Origin: Nocardia panacis
GTDB taxonomy: Bacteria; Actinomycetota; Actinomycetes; Mycobacteriales; Mycobacteriaceae
Length of the DNA stretch: 64,000 bases
Assembly (NCBI RefSeq): GCF_003598715.1
Contig: NZ_QZFU01000023.1
Span: 531,802 to 595,801 of the forward strand
Direction of reading: 5' to 3'
The position numbers and the translations under genes are program-made. Numbering within the stretch: position 1 is the stretch's first letter; every line of letters begins with the position of its first letter. Below are positions 8,243 through 16,237 of this stretch, in pieces. Under the pieces are notes generated by a model. The model saw only the letters and a list, made by a program, of their open reading frames with translations, ran no database searches and was not told the DNA's origin.

Positions 8243-9100
8243 TCAGGGTGCGGGTACGAAGGTCTGGCGCTGCGCGCCGAGTCCCTCGATTCCCATTTCC
8301 ACGACGTCGCCGCCGCGCAGATAGGGGAAGCGGCCCGAAAGCGCCACGCCCTCGGGGGTTCCGGTATTGATCAGGTCGCCCGGCTCGAGCACCATGTACT
8401 GCGACAGGTGGCGGACCAACTGGGCGACGGTGAAGATCTGGTCGGCGGTATTGGAGTCCTGCCTGCCCGCGCCGTTCACCCGCGACCACAGTCGCAGCCG
8501 CTGGGGATCCACCGCCTCGGCGGGCACCAACCACGGGCCGACGGGGTTGAAGCCCTCGGCGGTCTTGCCTTTCGACCACTGTCCGCCGGAATGCTGTGTC
8601 TGCCAGTCGCGTTCGGAGACATCGTGGCTGACGACATAGCCCGCCACATGGTCGAGCGCTTCCGCGTCGGAGGTCAGGTATTTGGCCCGCCTGCCGATGA
8701 CGACACCCAATTCCACCTCCCAGTCGACCGTTGTCGCGCCGTGCGGGATCGTGACGTCATCGGTCGGCCCGACGACGGTGTTGGGATGTTTGAAGAAGAT
8801 GATGGGCTGCTCGGGAGCCGCACTGCCGGATTCGGCGGCGTGCGCGGCGTAGTTCTGACCGATACAGATGACGGCGGTGGGGCGGGCGATGGGTGCGCCG
8901 ATGCGCAATTCCGCCGCGCCGGACCACTTTTCGAGCCTGCCCTCGGCCAGTGCCCGCCTGGTCACGGCGACGGGGTCCGCCGCCAAGAACGCACCGTCGA
9001 TATCTGCGGTGAGCGATCGTAGGTCGAAGACCGTCCCGGATTCGTCGATGACACCGGGCCGTTCGCTGCCGTGAGCGCCCAAGCGAACGAATTTGATCAT
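8243..9100 (-). CDS. Fumarylacetoacetate hydrolase (FAH)-family enzyme, candidate 2,4-diketo-3-deoxy sugar acid hydrolase
   Basis: 285 residues, the standard size. The FAH metal site is visible: VDWEVELGVVIG supplies the two glutamates and YVVSHDVSERDWQ the aspartate. The motif CIGQNYAAHAAESG and the C-terminal PGDLINTGTPEGVALS are the usual FAH/ureidoglycolate-lyase-like signatures. In non-phosphorylating L-rhamnose and L-fucose catabolism an FAH-fold hydrolase splits 2,4-diketo-3-deoxy-L-rhamnonate or -fuconate into pyruvate and L-lactate. That role fits the divergent operon with a rhamnose-dehydrogenase-like SDR and the adjacent lutABC. Its start overlaps the stop of the regulator gene by 4 bases, making a regulator-hydrolase pair. 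Confidence 0.85.
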   Translation of the reverse strand: MIKFVRLGAHGSERPGVIDESGTVFDLRSLTADIDGAFLAADPVAVTRRALAEGRLEKWSGAAELRIGAPIARPTAVICIGQNYAAHAAESGSAAPEQPIIFFKHPNTVVGPTDDVTIPHGATTVDWEVELGVVIGRRAKYLTSDAEALDHVAGYVVSHDVSERDWQTQHSGGQWSKGKTAEGFNPVGPWLVPAEAVDPQRLRLWSRVNGAGRQDSNTADQIFTVAQLVRHLSQYMVLEPGDLINTGTPEGVALSGRFPYLRGGDVVEMGIEGLGAQRQTFVPAP

Positions 9101-9819
9101 TGTGTGCCTTTCTTCTGGCGCGGCTCCTCGGGGATGCGCGCCGCAGTCTGGACCGCGGACAGTTCGCCGCGAACCTGCCGCAGATGCATCCGCATCGCCG
9201 CCTCCGCGGTATCGGGATCACCCGCCGCGACCGTCTCCAAAATCTGGTGGTGCCAATGGATGGCCCGCTCGACCGCGCCGGGTATGGCGGCCGACGCGGC
9301 GCGGGTGCGGTGGCCCATGTTGCTGATGGAGTTGTGCATGGACACCAGCACCGTGTTGCCCGTGGCGGTGGCCAGGGTTTCGTGAAAGCGCACGTCGAGT
9401 TCGGCGTGCTGCTCGGGATCGGCGCCCGCGGAGATCATTTCGCTGTGCAGCCGCTGCAGCGTATCGATCAGCTCCGGTGGCCGCCGGGTGGCGGCCAGTC
9501 GGGTGATCAAGGGCTCCAGCAGTTCTCGGGCCTCCTGCAACTCCTCGTAGAACGCCGCCCCCGAGTTGGCGGCGAGGAAGTCCGGATCGAGCACGCTCCA
9601 CTGGGTGCGTGGCGCGACCGTCGTAGTACTGCCCTGGCGGGATACGAGGAAACCCTTCGCCGCCAGTCCGCGCAGCGCCTCGCGCATCACGCTGCGGCCG
9701 ACCCCGTATTGCGCGGCGAGCGCCGCCTCAGCGGGCAGCACCGAACCTTCCGGTAGTTCACCGCTGCCGATCTTTCCGAGGATGTCGTCGACGATTCCGT
9801 CGCTCAGCTTCTGCCTCAC
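9097..9819 (-). CDS. FadR-subfamily GntR regulator of the sugar-acid cluster
   Basis: Started at the GTG at 9819 (VRQKLSDGIVDDILGKI) this is 240 residues. Longer in-frame starts at 9885 and 9954 would read through an inverted repeat and are less likely. The winged helix contains SVLPAEAALAAQYGVGRSVMREALRGLAAKG, split here as AEAALAAQYGVGRSVMR and EALRGLAAKG. The FCD effector domain holds ELDVRFHETLATATGN and HHQILETVAAGD. It is divergent from the five-gene plus-strand operon at 10053 and overlaps the hydrolase gene downstream. The expected role is control of both units in response to a sugar acid or keto-acid intermediate. Confidence 0.88.
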   Translation of the reverse strand: MRQKLSDGIVDDILGKIGSGELPEGSVLPAEAALAAQYGVGRSVMREALRGLAAKGFLVSRQGSTTTVAPRTQWSVLDPDFLAANSGAAFYEELQEARELLEPLITRLAATRRPPELIDTLQRLHSEMISAGADPEQHAELDVRFHETLATATGNTVLVSMHNSISNMGHRTRAASAAIPGAVERAIHWHHQILETVAAGDPDTAEAAMRMHLRQVRGELSAVQTAARIPEEPRQKKGTQ

Positions 9820-9876
9820 CGATTCCCGGCCTTTTGCTCGGGCGCGGCCCTGCCGCCGCGCTGGCCACCATGGTCG

Positions 9877-9899
9877 AGTCAACATATCTGAGAAGTTGA
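9877..9899. promoter_or_regulatory. Inverted repeat upstream of the FadR-type regulator
   Basis: GTCAAC (9877-9882) and GTTGAC (9894-9899), separated by 11 bases. It is placed about 60 bases before the chosen regulator start and in the region divergent to the catabolic operon. A candidate operator, but the arms are short, so support is moderate. Confidence 0.4.
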
Positions 9900-9990
9900 C
9901 CGAATGGAATAGATCACAGTGAAGCATCCTGGAACCTGTTCGGCAAGTATCCACTGGTCAATAGCCACAAGACATGTCACAAATCCACTG

Positions 9991-10018
9991 TTGCGCAAGA
10001 CACAGTCGCGGCCATACT
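9991..10018 (+). promoter_or_regulatory. Candidate sigma-70-type promoter of the catabolic operon
   Basis: TTGCGC (9991-9996) and CATACT (10013-10018) with a 16-base spacer, about 35 bases before the GTG start at 10053, which has a GAGGAG ribosome site. A GACATGTC palindrome lies just upstream (9971-9978) and could be a regulator half of this promoter. Assigned by eye only. Confidence 0.4.
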
Positions 10019-10052
10019 CTCGAATGACCGACCACTTATCAGAGGAGTTGCT

Positions 10053-10985
10053 GTGCGTGTTCTGATCACGGATCTGGATCTCGGGGATCCGGGCTACGAG
10101 GTGGCGCGGTTGGAACGCGAACTCGGCGCGCAGGTGCGGGTCGCGCGGTGCGCCTCGGAGGCCGAGGTGCTGCGCGAGATCGAGGAATTCGACCCGCACG
10201 CACTGCTGGTGCAGTGGGCGCCGATCACCGCCGCCGTACTGGCCGCCGCGAGCTCGTGCAGGCTGATCAGCCGGGTCGGAATCGGCATCGACATGATCGA
10301 CACGGCCGCCGCGCGGGAGCGCGAGATCGAGGTGCGCAATGTGCCGGACTACTGCGTCGAAGAGGTCGCGGGCCACGCGGTGGCACTGGGCCTGGCGCTG
10401 TGGCGGCGGCTGCCGCAGTTCGACGCCGAGGTCCGCGCGGGCGCCTGGGACGCCGCCACCGGCGCCCCGACGATGAAGCGGCTGAGCACCGCCACCGTCG
10501 GCCTGTTCGGTTTCGGCCGGATCGGCACCCTGGTCGGCCGCGCCTACGCCGCGATGGGCGCGCGGGTCCTCGTCTGCGACCCCTACGCCACCGATATCGG
10601 CTACCAGCGCGCCTCCTTCGACAACTTGTTGCGCGAATCCGACCTGATCAGCGTGCACGCTCCCCTCACCGACGACACCCGTCACGCCATCGACGGCGCG
10701 GCGCTGGCCCGCACCCGCCGCCAACCGATCCTGGTCAATACCAGCCGTGGACCGATCATCGACGCGCACGCGCTCAACGGCGCATTGCGCGACGGCACGG
10801 TATCCGGGGCCGGACTGGATGTCTTCGACAGCGAACCGCTGCCCGCCGACAGCCCGCTGCGCACAGCACCGAATACGATCCTGACCCCGCACGCCTCGTG
10901 GTGTTCGCGCGAGGCCATGCCCGCCCTGCGCGCGGGCGCGGTGCAGAACATCATCGATGCGTTCGCGGCGGCGGAGCGGTCATGA
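10053..10985 (+). CDS. D-isomer-specific 2-hydroxyacid dehydrogenase family protein
   Basis: 310 residues from a GTG start at 10053. The NAD-binding motif is VGLFGFGRIGTLVGRAYAAMG near residue 150. The catalytic triad of the family is present: Arg in LVNTSRGPIIDAHAL, Glu in LDVFDSEPLP and His in ILTPHASWCS. The overall pattern is closest to phosphoglycerate-dehydrogenase/CtBP-like members. It is the first gene of an operon with an ATGA overlap to the next gene. Its substrate in this cluster is not obvious, since the textbook rhamnonate route does not need such an enzyme. It may reduce or oxidise a 2-keto/2-hydroxy acid side product. Confidence 0.85.
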   Translation: MRVLITDLDLGDPGYEVARLERELGAQVRVARCASEAEVLREIEEFDPHALLVQWAPITAAVLAAASSCRLISRVGIGIDMIDTAAAREREIEVRNVPDYCVEEVAGHAVALGLALWRRLPQFDAEVRAGAWDAATGAPTMKRLSTATVGLFGFGRIGTLVGRAYAAMGARVLVCDPYATDIGYQRASFDNLLRESDLISVHAPLTDDTRHAIDGAALARTRRQPILVNTSRGPIIDAHALNGALRDGTVSGAGLDVFDSEPLPADSPLRTAPNTILTPHASWCSREAMPALRAGAVQNIIDAFAAAERS

Positions 10986-11752
10986 ACTACCGAATCACAC
11001 TGCTGTCCATGGGAATCGGCGAGGTCCCCGGACCCGAGGTGCGCTGGATGCGCGATTTCGACCGGTGGCGCACCTTGCAGTTCCAGGTCGCCCTGATCCG
11101 CAGCGGCGACCGGACCGCCCTGGTCAATACCGGACCGCCGGAGGATCTCACCGAACTCAATCGCGGTTGGGCGGGCTTCCTCGGCGAACGGGCCGCGCTG
11201 CGCCGCGCCGACGGCGAGTTCCTGCTCGACCAATTGCGGCGTGTCGGCGTGGATCCGACCGAGGTCACCGATGTCATCCTGACGCCCTTACAGCTCTACA
11301 CCGTCGGCAATGTCATGGCATTCCCCGCGGCCACCATCCATCTCGCGCGCCGCGGCTGGGTGCACTTCCACACCAGCCACGACCACCCGCACGACGATCG
11401 CCGCACCTCCATCCCGCAGCCGCTGCTGAACTACCTCACCGGTCCGGCCTGGCCGCGCCTGCATCTGCTCGAAGACGAGGACACCGTCGCGCCCGGACTG
11501 CGGACCTGGTGGTGCGGCGGCCACCACCGCGCCTCGCTGGTGGTCGAGGTCGACACCGAGGCCGGTGTCGCCGCCCTGTCCGACAGCTACTTCCATCTCG
11601 ACAATGTCGTGGACAACCATCCCATCGGCATCACCGAGAACATCTACGAGAGCCTGCAGACCTACGCGCGGGTCAGGCGGGACGCGAAGATCATTGTCCC
11701 GCTTTATGACCCGCAGAACTTCGTGCGCTTTCCGAACGGAGAACCGGCATGA
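10982..11752 (+). CDS. MBL-fold protein resembling AHL/sugar lactonases but lacking the HxHxDH metal motif
   Basis: 256 residues. It aligns by eye with N-acyl-homoserine-lactonase-type metallo-beta-lactamase proteins: an N-terminal strand WRTLQFQVALIRSGDRTALVNTG, a central motif region, a conserved His in WWCGGHHRASLVVEV, and Asp in AALSDSYF. Where the family has T-H-x-H-x-D-H-x-G-N the protein reads TPLQLYTVGN, so all three His and the Asp of the metal site are replaced. It sits exactly where a rhamnonolactonase would be expected in the pathway, overlapping the SDR gene by ATGA. It may be a metal-free or single-metal hydrolase, or a binding protein. I cannot tell which. Confidence 0.7.
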   Translation: MNYRITLLSMGIGEVPGPEVRWMRDFDRWRTLQFQVALIRSGDRTALVNTGPPEDLTELNRGWAGFLGERAALRRADGEFLLDQLRRVGVDPTEVTDVILTPLQLYTVGNVMAFPAATIHLARRGWVHFHTSHDHPHDDRRTSIPQPLLNYLTGPAWPRLHLLEDEDTVAPGLRTWWCGGHHRASLVVEVDTEAGVAALSDSYFHLDNVVDNHPIGITENIYESLQTYARVRRDAKIIVPLYDPQNFVRFPNGEPA

Positions 11753-12516
11753 GCCGCGATGAGGGGCGGCTCGTACTGGTGACCGGCGCGGCGCGCGGCA
11801 TCGGTCGCGCCGTCGCCGAGGCGTTCGGTCGGCATGGCGCGCGCGTGGTGGTCAATCATCCACCCGGCGAACAGGATTCGGCCGAGCTGACGGCGGATCT
11901 GGTTTCGGCGGCGGGTGGGACACCGATCGTGGTCGAGGCCGATATCGGCGACGCCGAGGCGGTGGCGGCGCTGGATGCGGCGGTGGCGGCACACGGTGTG
12001 GTCGACGTACTGGTGAACAATGCCGGGATCTGCCCGTTCGCCGATTTCTTCGAGATCACCCCCGAACTGTGGGACCGGACGCACGAGGTGAATCTGCGCG
12101 GCGCGTTCCTGCTCACGCAGGCGGTGACGAAGCGGATGGTCCGGGCCGGGCGGACCGGTGGTCGCGTGATCGCGGTGTCGTCCATCTCCGCCTTCACCGG
12201 CGGTGCGCATCAGGCACACTACTGCCCCACCAAGGCCGGACTGTCGGCCTTCATGAAGTCGATCGCCATCGCACTCGCGCCACACCAAATCACCTGCAAC
12301 ACGGTACAACCCGGCATCATCGCCACCGATATCAACCGCGCGGACCTCGCCACGCCCGGTCGACGTGGCGCCATCGAAGCACGGGTGCCACTCGGCATCG
12401 GCCGACCCGAGGATGTCGCGGCGGCCGTCGTCCTGCTCGCCGATCCCGGCGCGCGCTACATCACCGGCGCCGACCTCGTCGTCGACGGCGGACTGACCAT
12501 CAATCCAGGAACCTAG
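11749..12516 (+). CDS. SDR dehydrogenase resembling L-rhamnose 1-dehydrogenase
   Basis: 255 residues. Classical SDR elements: cofactor loop TGAARGIGRAV near residue 12, NNAG near residue 90, catalytic Ser in VSSISAFTGG, and YCPTK as Tyr-x-x-x-Lys. The stretches VDVLVNNAGICPF, IAVSSISA..GG, HY.PTKAGL and PG.IATDIN match what I know of bacterial L-rhamnose 1-dehydrogenases (the RhaDH type of Azotobacter and Sphingomonas). That enzyme oxidises L-rhamnose to L-rhamnono-lactone with NAD(P). The gene is third in the operon, and the same operon encodes a GH78 rhamnosidase, which supports the substrate. An alternative is another aldose 1-dehydrogenase. Confidence 0.8.
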   Translation: MSRDEGRLVLVTGAARGIGRAVAEAFGRHGARVVVNHPPGEQDSAELTADLVSAAGGTPIVVEADIGDAEAVAALDAAVAAHGVVDVLVNNAGICPFADFFEITPELWDRTHEVNLRGAFLLTQAVTKRMVRAGRTGGRVIAVSSISAFTGGAHQAHYCPTKAGLSAFMKSIAIALAPHQITCNTVQPGIIATDINRADLATPGRRGAIEARVPLGIGRPEDVAAAVVLLADPGARYITGADLVVDGGLTINPGT

Positions 12517-12524
12517 GAGCTGCC

Positions 12525-13538
12525 TTGAAAGCGCTTGTCTACGAAGGCCCCACCCGACTAGCCCTGCGGGACACCGAAACTCCCGCTCCCGGCCCCGGTG
12601 CGGTCGCCGTACGTCCCATAGCGGTCGGCATCTGCGGCTCGGATGTGCACGGCTACACCGGCAGCACCGGGCGACGGCGGGCCGGGCAGGTGATGGGGCA
12701 CGAGATCGTCGGAACCGTCACCGAAGTCGGTGCGGGCGTCGATCTTTCGGTCGGCGATGCGGTGGTCGTCAATCCCGTCCTCGGGTGCGGGCGGTGCGCG
12801 GTATGCGCGGACCGGCGCTCGGACCTCTGCGAGGAGGTCAAGGTCATGGGCGTCGACACCGCGCTGCCCGGCGGATTCGCCGAATGTCTGATCGTGCCCG
12901 CGCGCAACGCGATTCGAGTACGGCAGGCGCATCCGGCCTGCGCGTTGACCGAACCGCTCGCGGTGGGTCTGCATGCCGCGCGGCGCGCGGGCGTCGGGCC
13001 GGGAGCGCGGGTCGCCGTCATCGGCAGCGGCATGGTCGGCGTCGCCACCGCTTGGGGCGCGCTGCACGAGGGCGCGGCCTGCGTGCATGTGGTCGACATT
13101 GATCAAGAAAAGCTGGAGGGGGCCAACAGAATCGGCGCGACCGGTTTGCGCACGGCTCCCGGCCGTCCGCTCATCGATGTGCTCATTGAGGCCGGGGTGG
13201 CGAAGGTCGATATCGTCCTGGACGCGGTCGGCAGCGACGACACCGTGCGCTCCGCACTCGGCGCGACCCGACGCGGCGGAGTGGTCGGGTTGGTCGGCAT
13301 GGCGACGCCCTCGCTGCGACTGCCCGACTTCACGCTGATCACCAATCAGCAGCAGTTGGTGGGCACCTGGTGCTACGCGGAGCAGGATTTCGCCACCGCC
13401 GCCCACGCCGTCGCCGCCGATCCCGACCGATTCTCCTGGCTGATCGACCGCCGAGTGGAGTTGGCCGGGGCCCCGCGCGCCTTCGAGGAACTGTCGTCCG
13501 GCTACTCCCCCAAGTTCAAGGTGCTCGTCACCCCCTGA
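12525..13538 (+). CDS. Zinc-type medium-chain dehydrogenase, candidate 3-deoxy sugar-acid 4-dehydrogenase
   Basis: 337 residues from a TTG start at 12525 (LKALVYEGPTRLALRD), preceded by AGGAG and 8 bases after the SDR stop. Catalytic-zinc ligands appear in VGICGSDVHG and MGHEIVG. A structural zinc site with four Cys is in GCGRCAVCADRRSDLCEE. The Rossmann motif is VAVIGSGMVGVATAWGA. It belongs to the sorbitol/threonine dehydrogenase-like MDR branch. In the diketo branch of L-rhamnose or L-fucose oxidation a dehydrogenase oxidises C4 of the 2-keto-3-deoxy acid before the FAH-type hydrolase acts, and this is the best local candidate. The exact substrate is inferred from context. Confidence 0.85.
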   Translation: MKALVYEGPTRLALRDTETPAPGPGAVAVRPIAVGICGSDVHGYTGSTGRRRAGQVMGHEIVGTVTEVGAGVDLSVGDAVVVNPVLGCGRCAVCADRRSDLCEEVKVMGVDTALPGGFAECLIVPARNAIRVRQAHPACALTEPLAVGLHAARRAGVGPGARVAVIGSGMVGVATAWGALHEGAACVHVVDIDQEKLEGANRIGATGLRTAPGRPLIDVLIEAGVAKVDIVLDAVGSDDTVRSALGATRRGGVVGLVGMATPSLRLPDFTLITNQQQLVGTWCYAEQDFATAAHAVAADPDRFSWLIDRRVELAGAPRAFEELSSGYSPKFKVLVTP

Positions 13539-13558
13539 GATCACGATCGCGAGGAATC

Positions 13559-16213
13559 ATGAAATCGCATGTCTCCGCACCGTCGTTCGAACACCATCGC
13601 CAAGCACTCGGCATCGGCGAGGCGCGGCCCCGAATCTCCTGGACCACAAGGGCGCCCGCCGAATGGCGACAGGACGGCTACGAGATCGAAGTGGTCCGCG
13701 CGAACGGCGAGGTGTTCCGCAGCGGGCGGATAGCGGGGGCCGATTCGGCGCTCGTCGCGTGGCCGACGCGCGCCTTGGACTCGCGGGAATCGGCGCAGGT
13801 GCGGGTCGGGATCTGGTCGCAGGGCACCGAATCGGTCTGGGGTCCGAGCGCGACCGTCGAGGCCGGGCTGCTCGATCCGGCTGACTGGGTGGCCGTACCG
13901 GTGGGCGGCGCGTGGCCCGATGGCCCCGACAAGGATCGCCGTCGTCCGCCACTGGTTCGCACCGAATTCCCGGTGCAGGGCAAGGTGGTTCGCGCCCGGT
14001 TGTATATCACCGCGCACGGCGTCTTCCGGGCCGAGATCAATGGCAGGCGGGTCGGTATCGACGCCATGGCGCCCGGTTGGACCGTCTATCCGAAACGCTT
14101 GCGCTACTACACCTATGATGTCAAGGATCACTTGCAGCCGGGCGCCAACGCGCTCGGCGCGCTGCTCGGCGACGGCTGGTACCGCAGCCGCATCGGCCTC
14201 GGCGTCTACGGCGACTGGGACCGCTTCGGCACCGATCTGTCCCTGTTGGCCCAGTTGGAGATCGACTATGCCGATGGCCGCAGGCAGATCGTGGCGACCG
14301 GTCCGGACTGGACCGCCACGCCCGGACCGATCCTGTTCAGCGGCAACTACGACGGCGAGACCTACGACGCCCGTCAGGAAATCGACGGTTGGTCCGAGGC
14401 GGGCACGAACGCGGGCCGGTGGGAGCCCGTCGCGGTGGCCGCGCGCGATCCGAGAACCCTTGTCGCCCCTGAGGGTCCGCCGGTGCGGTGCACCGAGGAG
14501 GTGCGGCCGGTCGCCGTGCTGCGCACGCCGTCCGGCAGGTCGGTGTTGGATTTCGGGCAGAACCTGGTGGGCCGCTTGCGCATTCGAGTCGCCGGGCCGG
14601 TCGGCAGCAGGATCGTGCTGCGACACGCGGAGGTCATGCAGGACGGTGAGATCTACACCGTCTCGCTGCGCACGGCCAAGGCCACCGACACCTATGTGCT
14701 GCGCGGGCGCGGCACCGAGACCTGGGAACCCGCCTTCACTTTCCACGGCTTCCGCTACGCCGAAATCGACGGCTGGCCGGGCGATCTCGCGCACGCCGTC
14801 GCCGCGGGCGATATCGTCGCCAGGGTCTACCACACCGATATGGTGCGGACCGGCTGGTTCGACTGCTCCGATCAACTGCTCAATCGTCTGCACGAGAACG
14901 CCGTGTGGAGTATGCGCGGCAACTTCCTCGACATCCCCACCGACTGCCCGCAGCGCCATGAACGCCTCGGATGGACCGGCGATATCCAGCTTTTCGCGCC
15001 GACCGCCGCCTACCTCTACGACTGCTCGGGCATGCTCTCGTCCTGGTTGCGCGATGTCGCCGCCGACCAACTGCCCGACGGCACCGTCACCTGGTACACG
15101 CCCTACGTGCCCACACCGGGTTTCTGGACCTACCCGCCCGAGCCGAGCGCGGTATGGGGCGATGTCGCCGCACTCACCCCGTGGGTGCTCTACGAACGCT
15201 TCGGCGATCCGGAAATTCTACGGCGACAATACGATTCGGCGCGGGCCTGGGTCGACCTGGTCGATCGGCTCGCAGGCGAGAGCCGCATCTGGGAATCGGG
15301 CCACCAGTTGGGCGACTGGTTGGATCCGAGCGCGCCCGCGCACGATCCGGCCGACGGTCGCACCGACCGATACCTGGTCGCCACCGCGTATTTCGCGTGG
15401 TCATCGGCGCACCTCGCCCGCTACGGCGAGGTTTTGGACCGACCCGATGACGCCACCCACTATCGCAAACTCGCGCAGGAGGTTCGCGACGCGTTCGTGC
15501 GCCGCTTCTACGACCGCGACACCCACCGCCTGACCAGCGACTCCCAAACCGCCTACAGCCTCGCCCTCGCCTTCGATCTACTGCCGGAGGACGAACGCGC
15601 CGCCGCGGCGGACCGGCTCGCCGAACTGGCCGCCGCGGAAGGTTTCCGAATCGGGACCGGACTCGCGGGCACCGCGAGCATTCTCGACGCGCTGAGCAAA
15701 TCGGGGCGCTTCGATATCGCGTATCGCCTACTGCGCCAAACGGAATGCCCCTCCTGGCTGTATCCGGTCGTGCGCGGGGCCACCACCATCTGGGAGCGGT
15801 GGGATTCGTTGCGCCCCGACACCGGGCGGGTGCTCGAGGACAAGATGGTGTCGTTCAACCACTACGCCCTCGGCGCGGTCGCCGACTGGATGCACCGCAA
15901 TATCGCCGGACTCGCCCCCGCCGCGCCCGGCTACCGCACGGTGCTCTTCCAGCCCCGCCCCGGCGGGGGCATCACCTCGGCGCGGGCCAGACACACCACG
16001 CCATTCGGGGATGCCGCCATCGAGTGGCGTATCCATGAGGATGTGCTCGATGTCGGGGTGTCCGTTCCCCAGGGGTCCGATGCGATCATCGATATTCCAG
16101 GGACGCCGCGACACAAGGTCGGTTCCGGTGCACACCGGTATCGGTCGCCGTGGACCGGGGAACTCGCGGCCACCGCTTGGTCCAGCGCCGGAGGTATCGG
16201 ACTCAGCGAGTGA
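13559..16213 (+). CDS. GH78 alpha-L-rhamnosidase
   Basis: 884 residues from ATG 13559. The N-terminal jelly-roll domains (Bac_rhamnosid_N-like, with RLYITAHGVFRAEINGRRV) precede the GH78 alpha/alpha barrel. The barrel carries the family signature DCPQRHERLGWTGDIQLF near residue 461 with its conserved acidic residues, and the later GATTIWERWDS and SFNHYALGAVADW motifs. There is no signal peptide, so it should act in the cytoplasm on imported rhamnosides, releasing L-rhamnose. It ends the five-gene operon, just before a hairpin shared with the convergent kinase gene. It is the strongest evidence that the operon handles rhamnose rather than another deoxysugar. Confidence 0.92.
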   Translation: MKSHVSAPSFEHHRQALGIGEARPRISWTTRAPAEWRQDGYEIEVVRANGEVFRSGRIAGADSALVAWPTRALDSRESAQVRVGIWSQGTESVWGPSATVEAGLLDPADWVAVPVGGAWPDGPDKDRRRPPLVRTEFPVQGKVVRARLYITAHGVFRAEINGRRVGIDAMAPGWTVYPKRLRYYTYDVKDHLQPGANALGALLGDGWYRSRIGLGVYGDWDRFGTDLSLLAQLEIDYADGRRQIVATGPDWTATPGPILFSGNYDGETYDARQEIDGWSEAGTNAGRWEPVAVAARDPRTLVAPEGPPVRCTEEVRPVAVLRTPSGRSVLDFGQNLVGRLRIRVAGPVGSRIVLRHAEVMQDGEIYTVSLRTAKATDTYVLRGRGTETWEPAFTFHGFRYAEIDGWPGDLAHAVAAGDIVARVYHTDMVRTGWFDCSDQLLNRLHENAVWSMRGNFLDIPTDCPQRHERLGWTGDIQLFAPTAAYLYDCSGMLSSWLRDVAADQLPDGTVTWYTPYVPTPGFWTYPPEPSAVWGDVAALTPWVLYERFGDPEILRRQYDSARAWVDLVDRLAGESRIWESGHQLGDWLDPSAPAHDPADGRTDRYLVATAYFAWSSAHLARYGEVLDRPDDATHYRKLAQEVRDAFVRRFYDRDTHRLTSDSQTAYSLALAFDLLPEDERAAAADRLAELAAAEGFRIGTGLAGTASILDALSKSGRFDIAYRLLRQTECPSWLYPVVRGATTIWERWDSLRPDTGRVLEDKMVSFNHYALGAVADWMHRNIAGLAPAAPGYRTVLFQPRPGGGITSARARHTTPFGDAAIEWRIHEDVLDVGVSVPQGSDAIIDIPGTPRHKVGSGAHRYRSPWTGELAATAWSSAGGIGLSE

Positions 16214-16216
16214 TCG

Positions 16217-16237
16217 GTAGCGGTCCCGGACCGCTAC
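16217..16237. terminator. Bidirectional hairpin between rhamnosidase and kinase genes
   Basis: Ten-base arms GTAGCGGTCC and GGACCGCTAC around a single C. It lies 4 bases after the rhamnosidase stop and overlaps the last codons of the convergent minus-strand gene (stop at 16234). The minimal loop means the innermost pairs must open, but it is still a strong stem. Confidence 0.6.

Noticed and set aside
13541..15070. 509-codon minus-strand frame opposite the rhamnosidase
   Set aside because: Shadow of the GH78 frame with no domain evidence.
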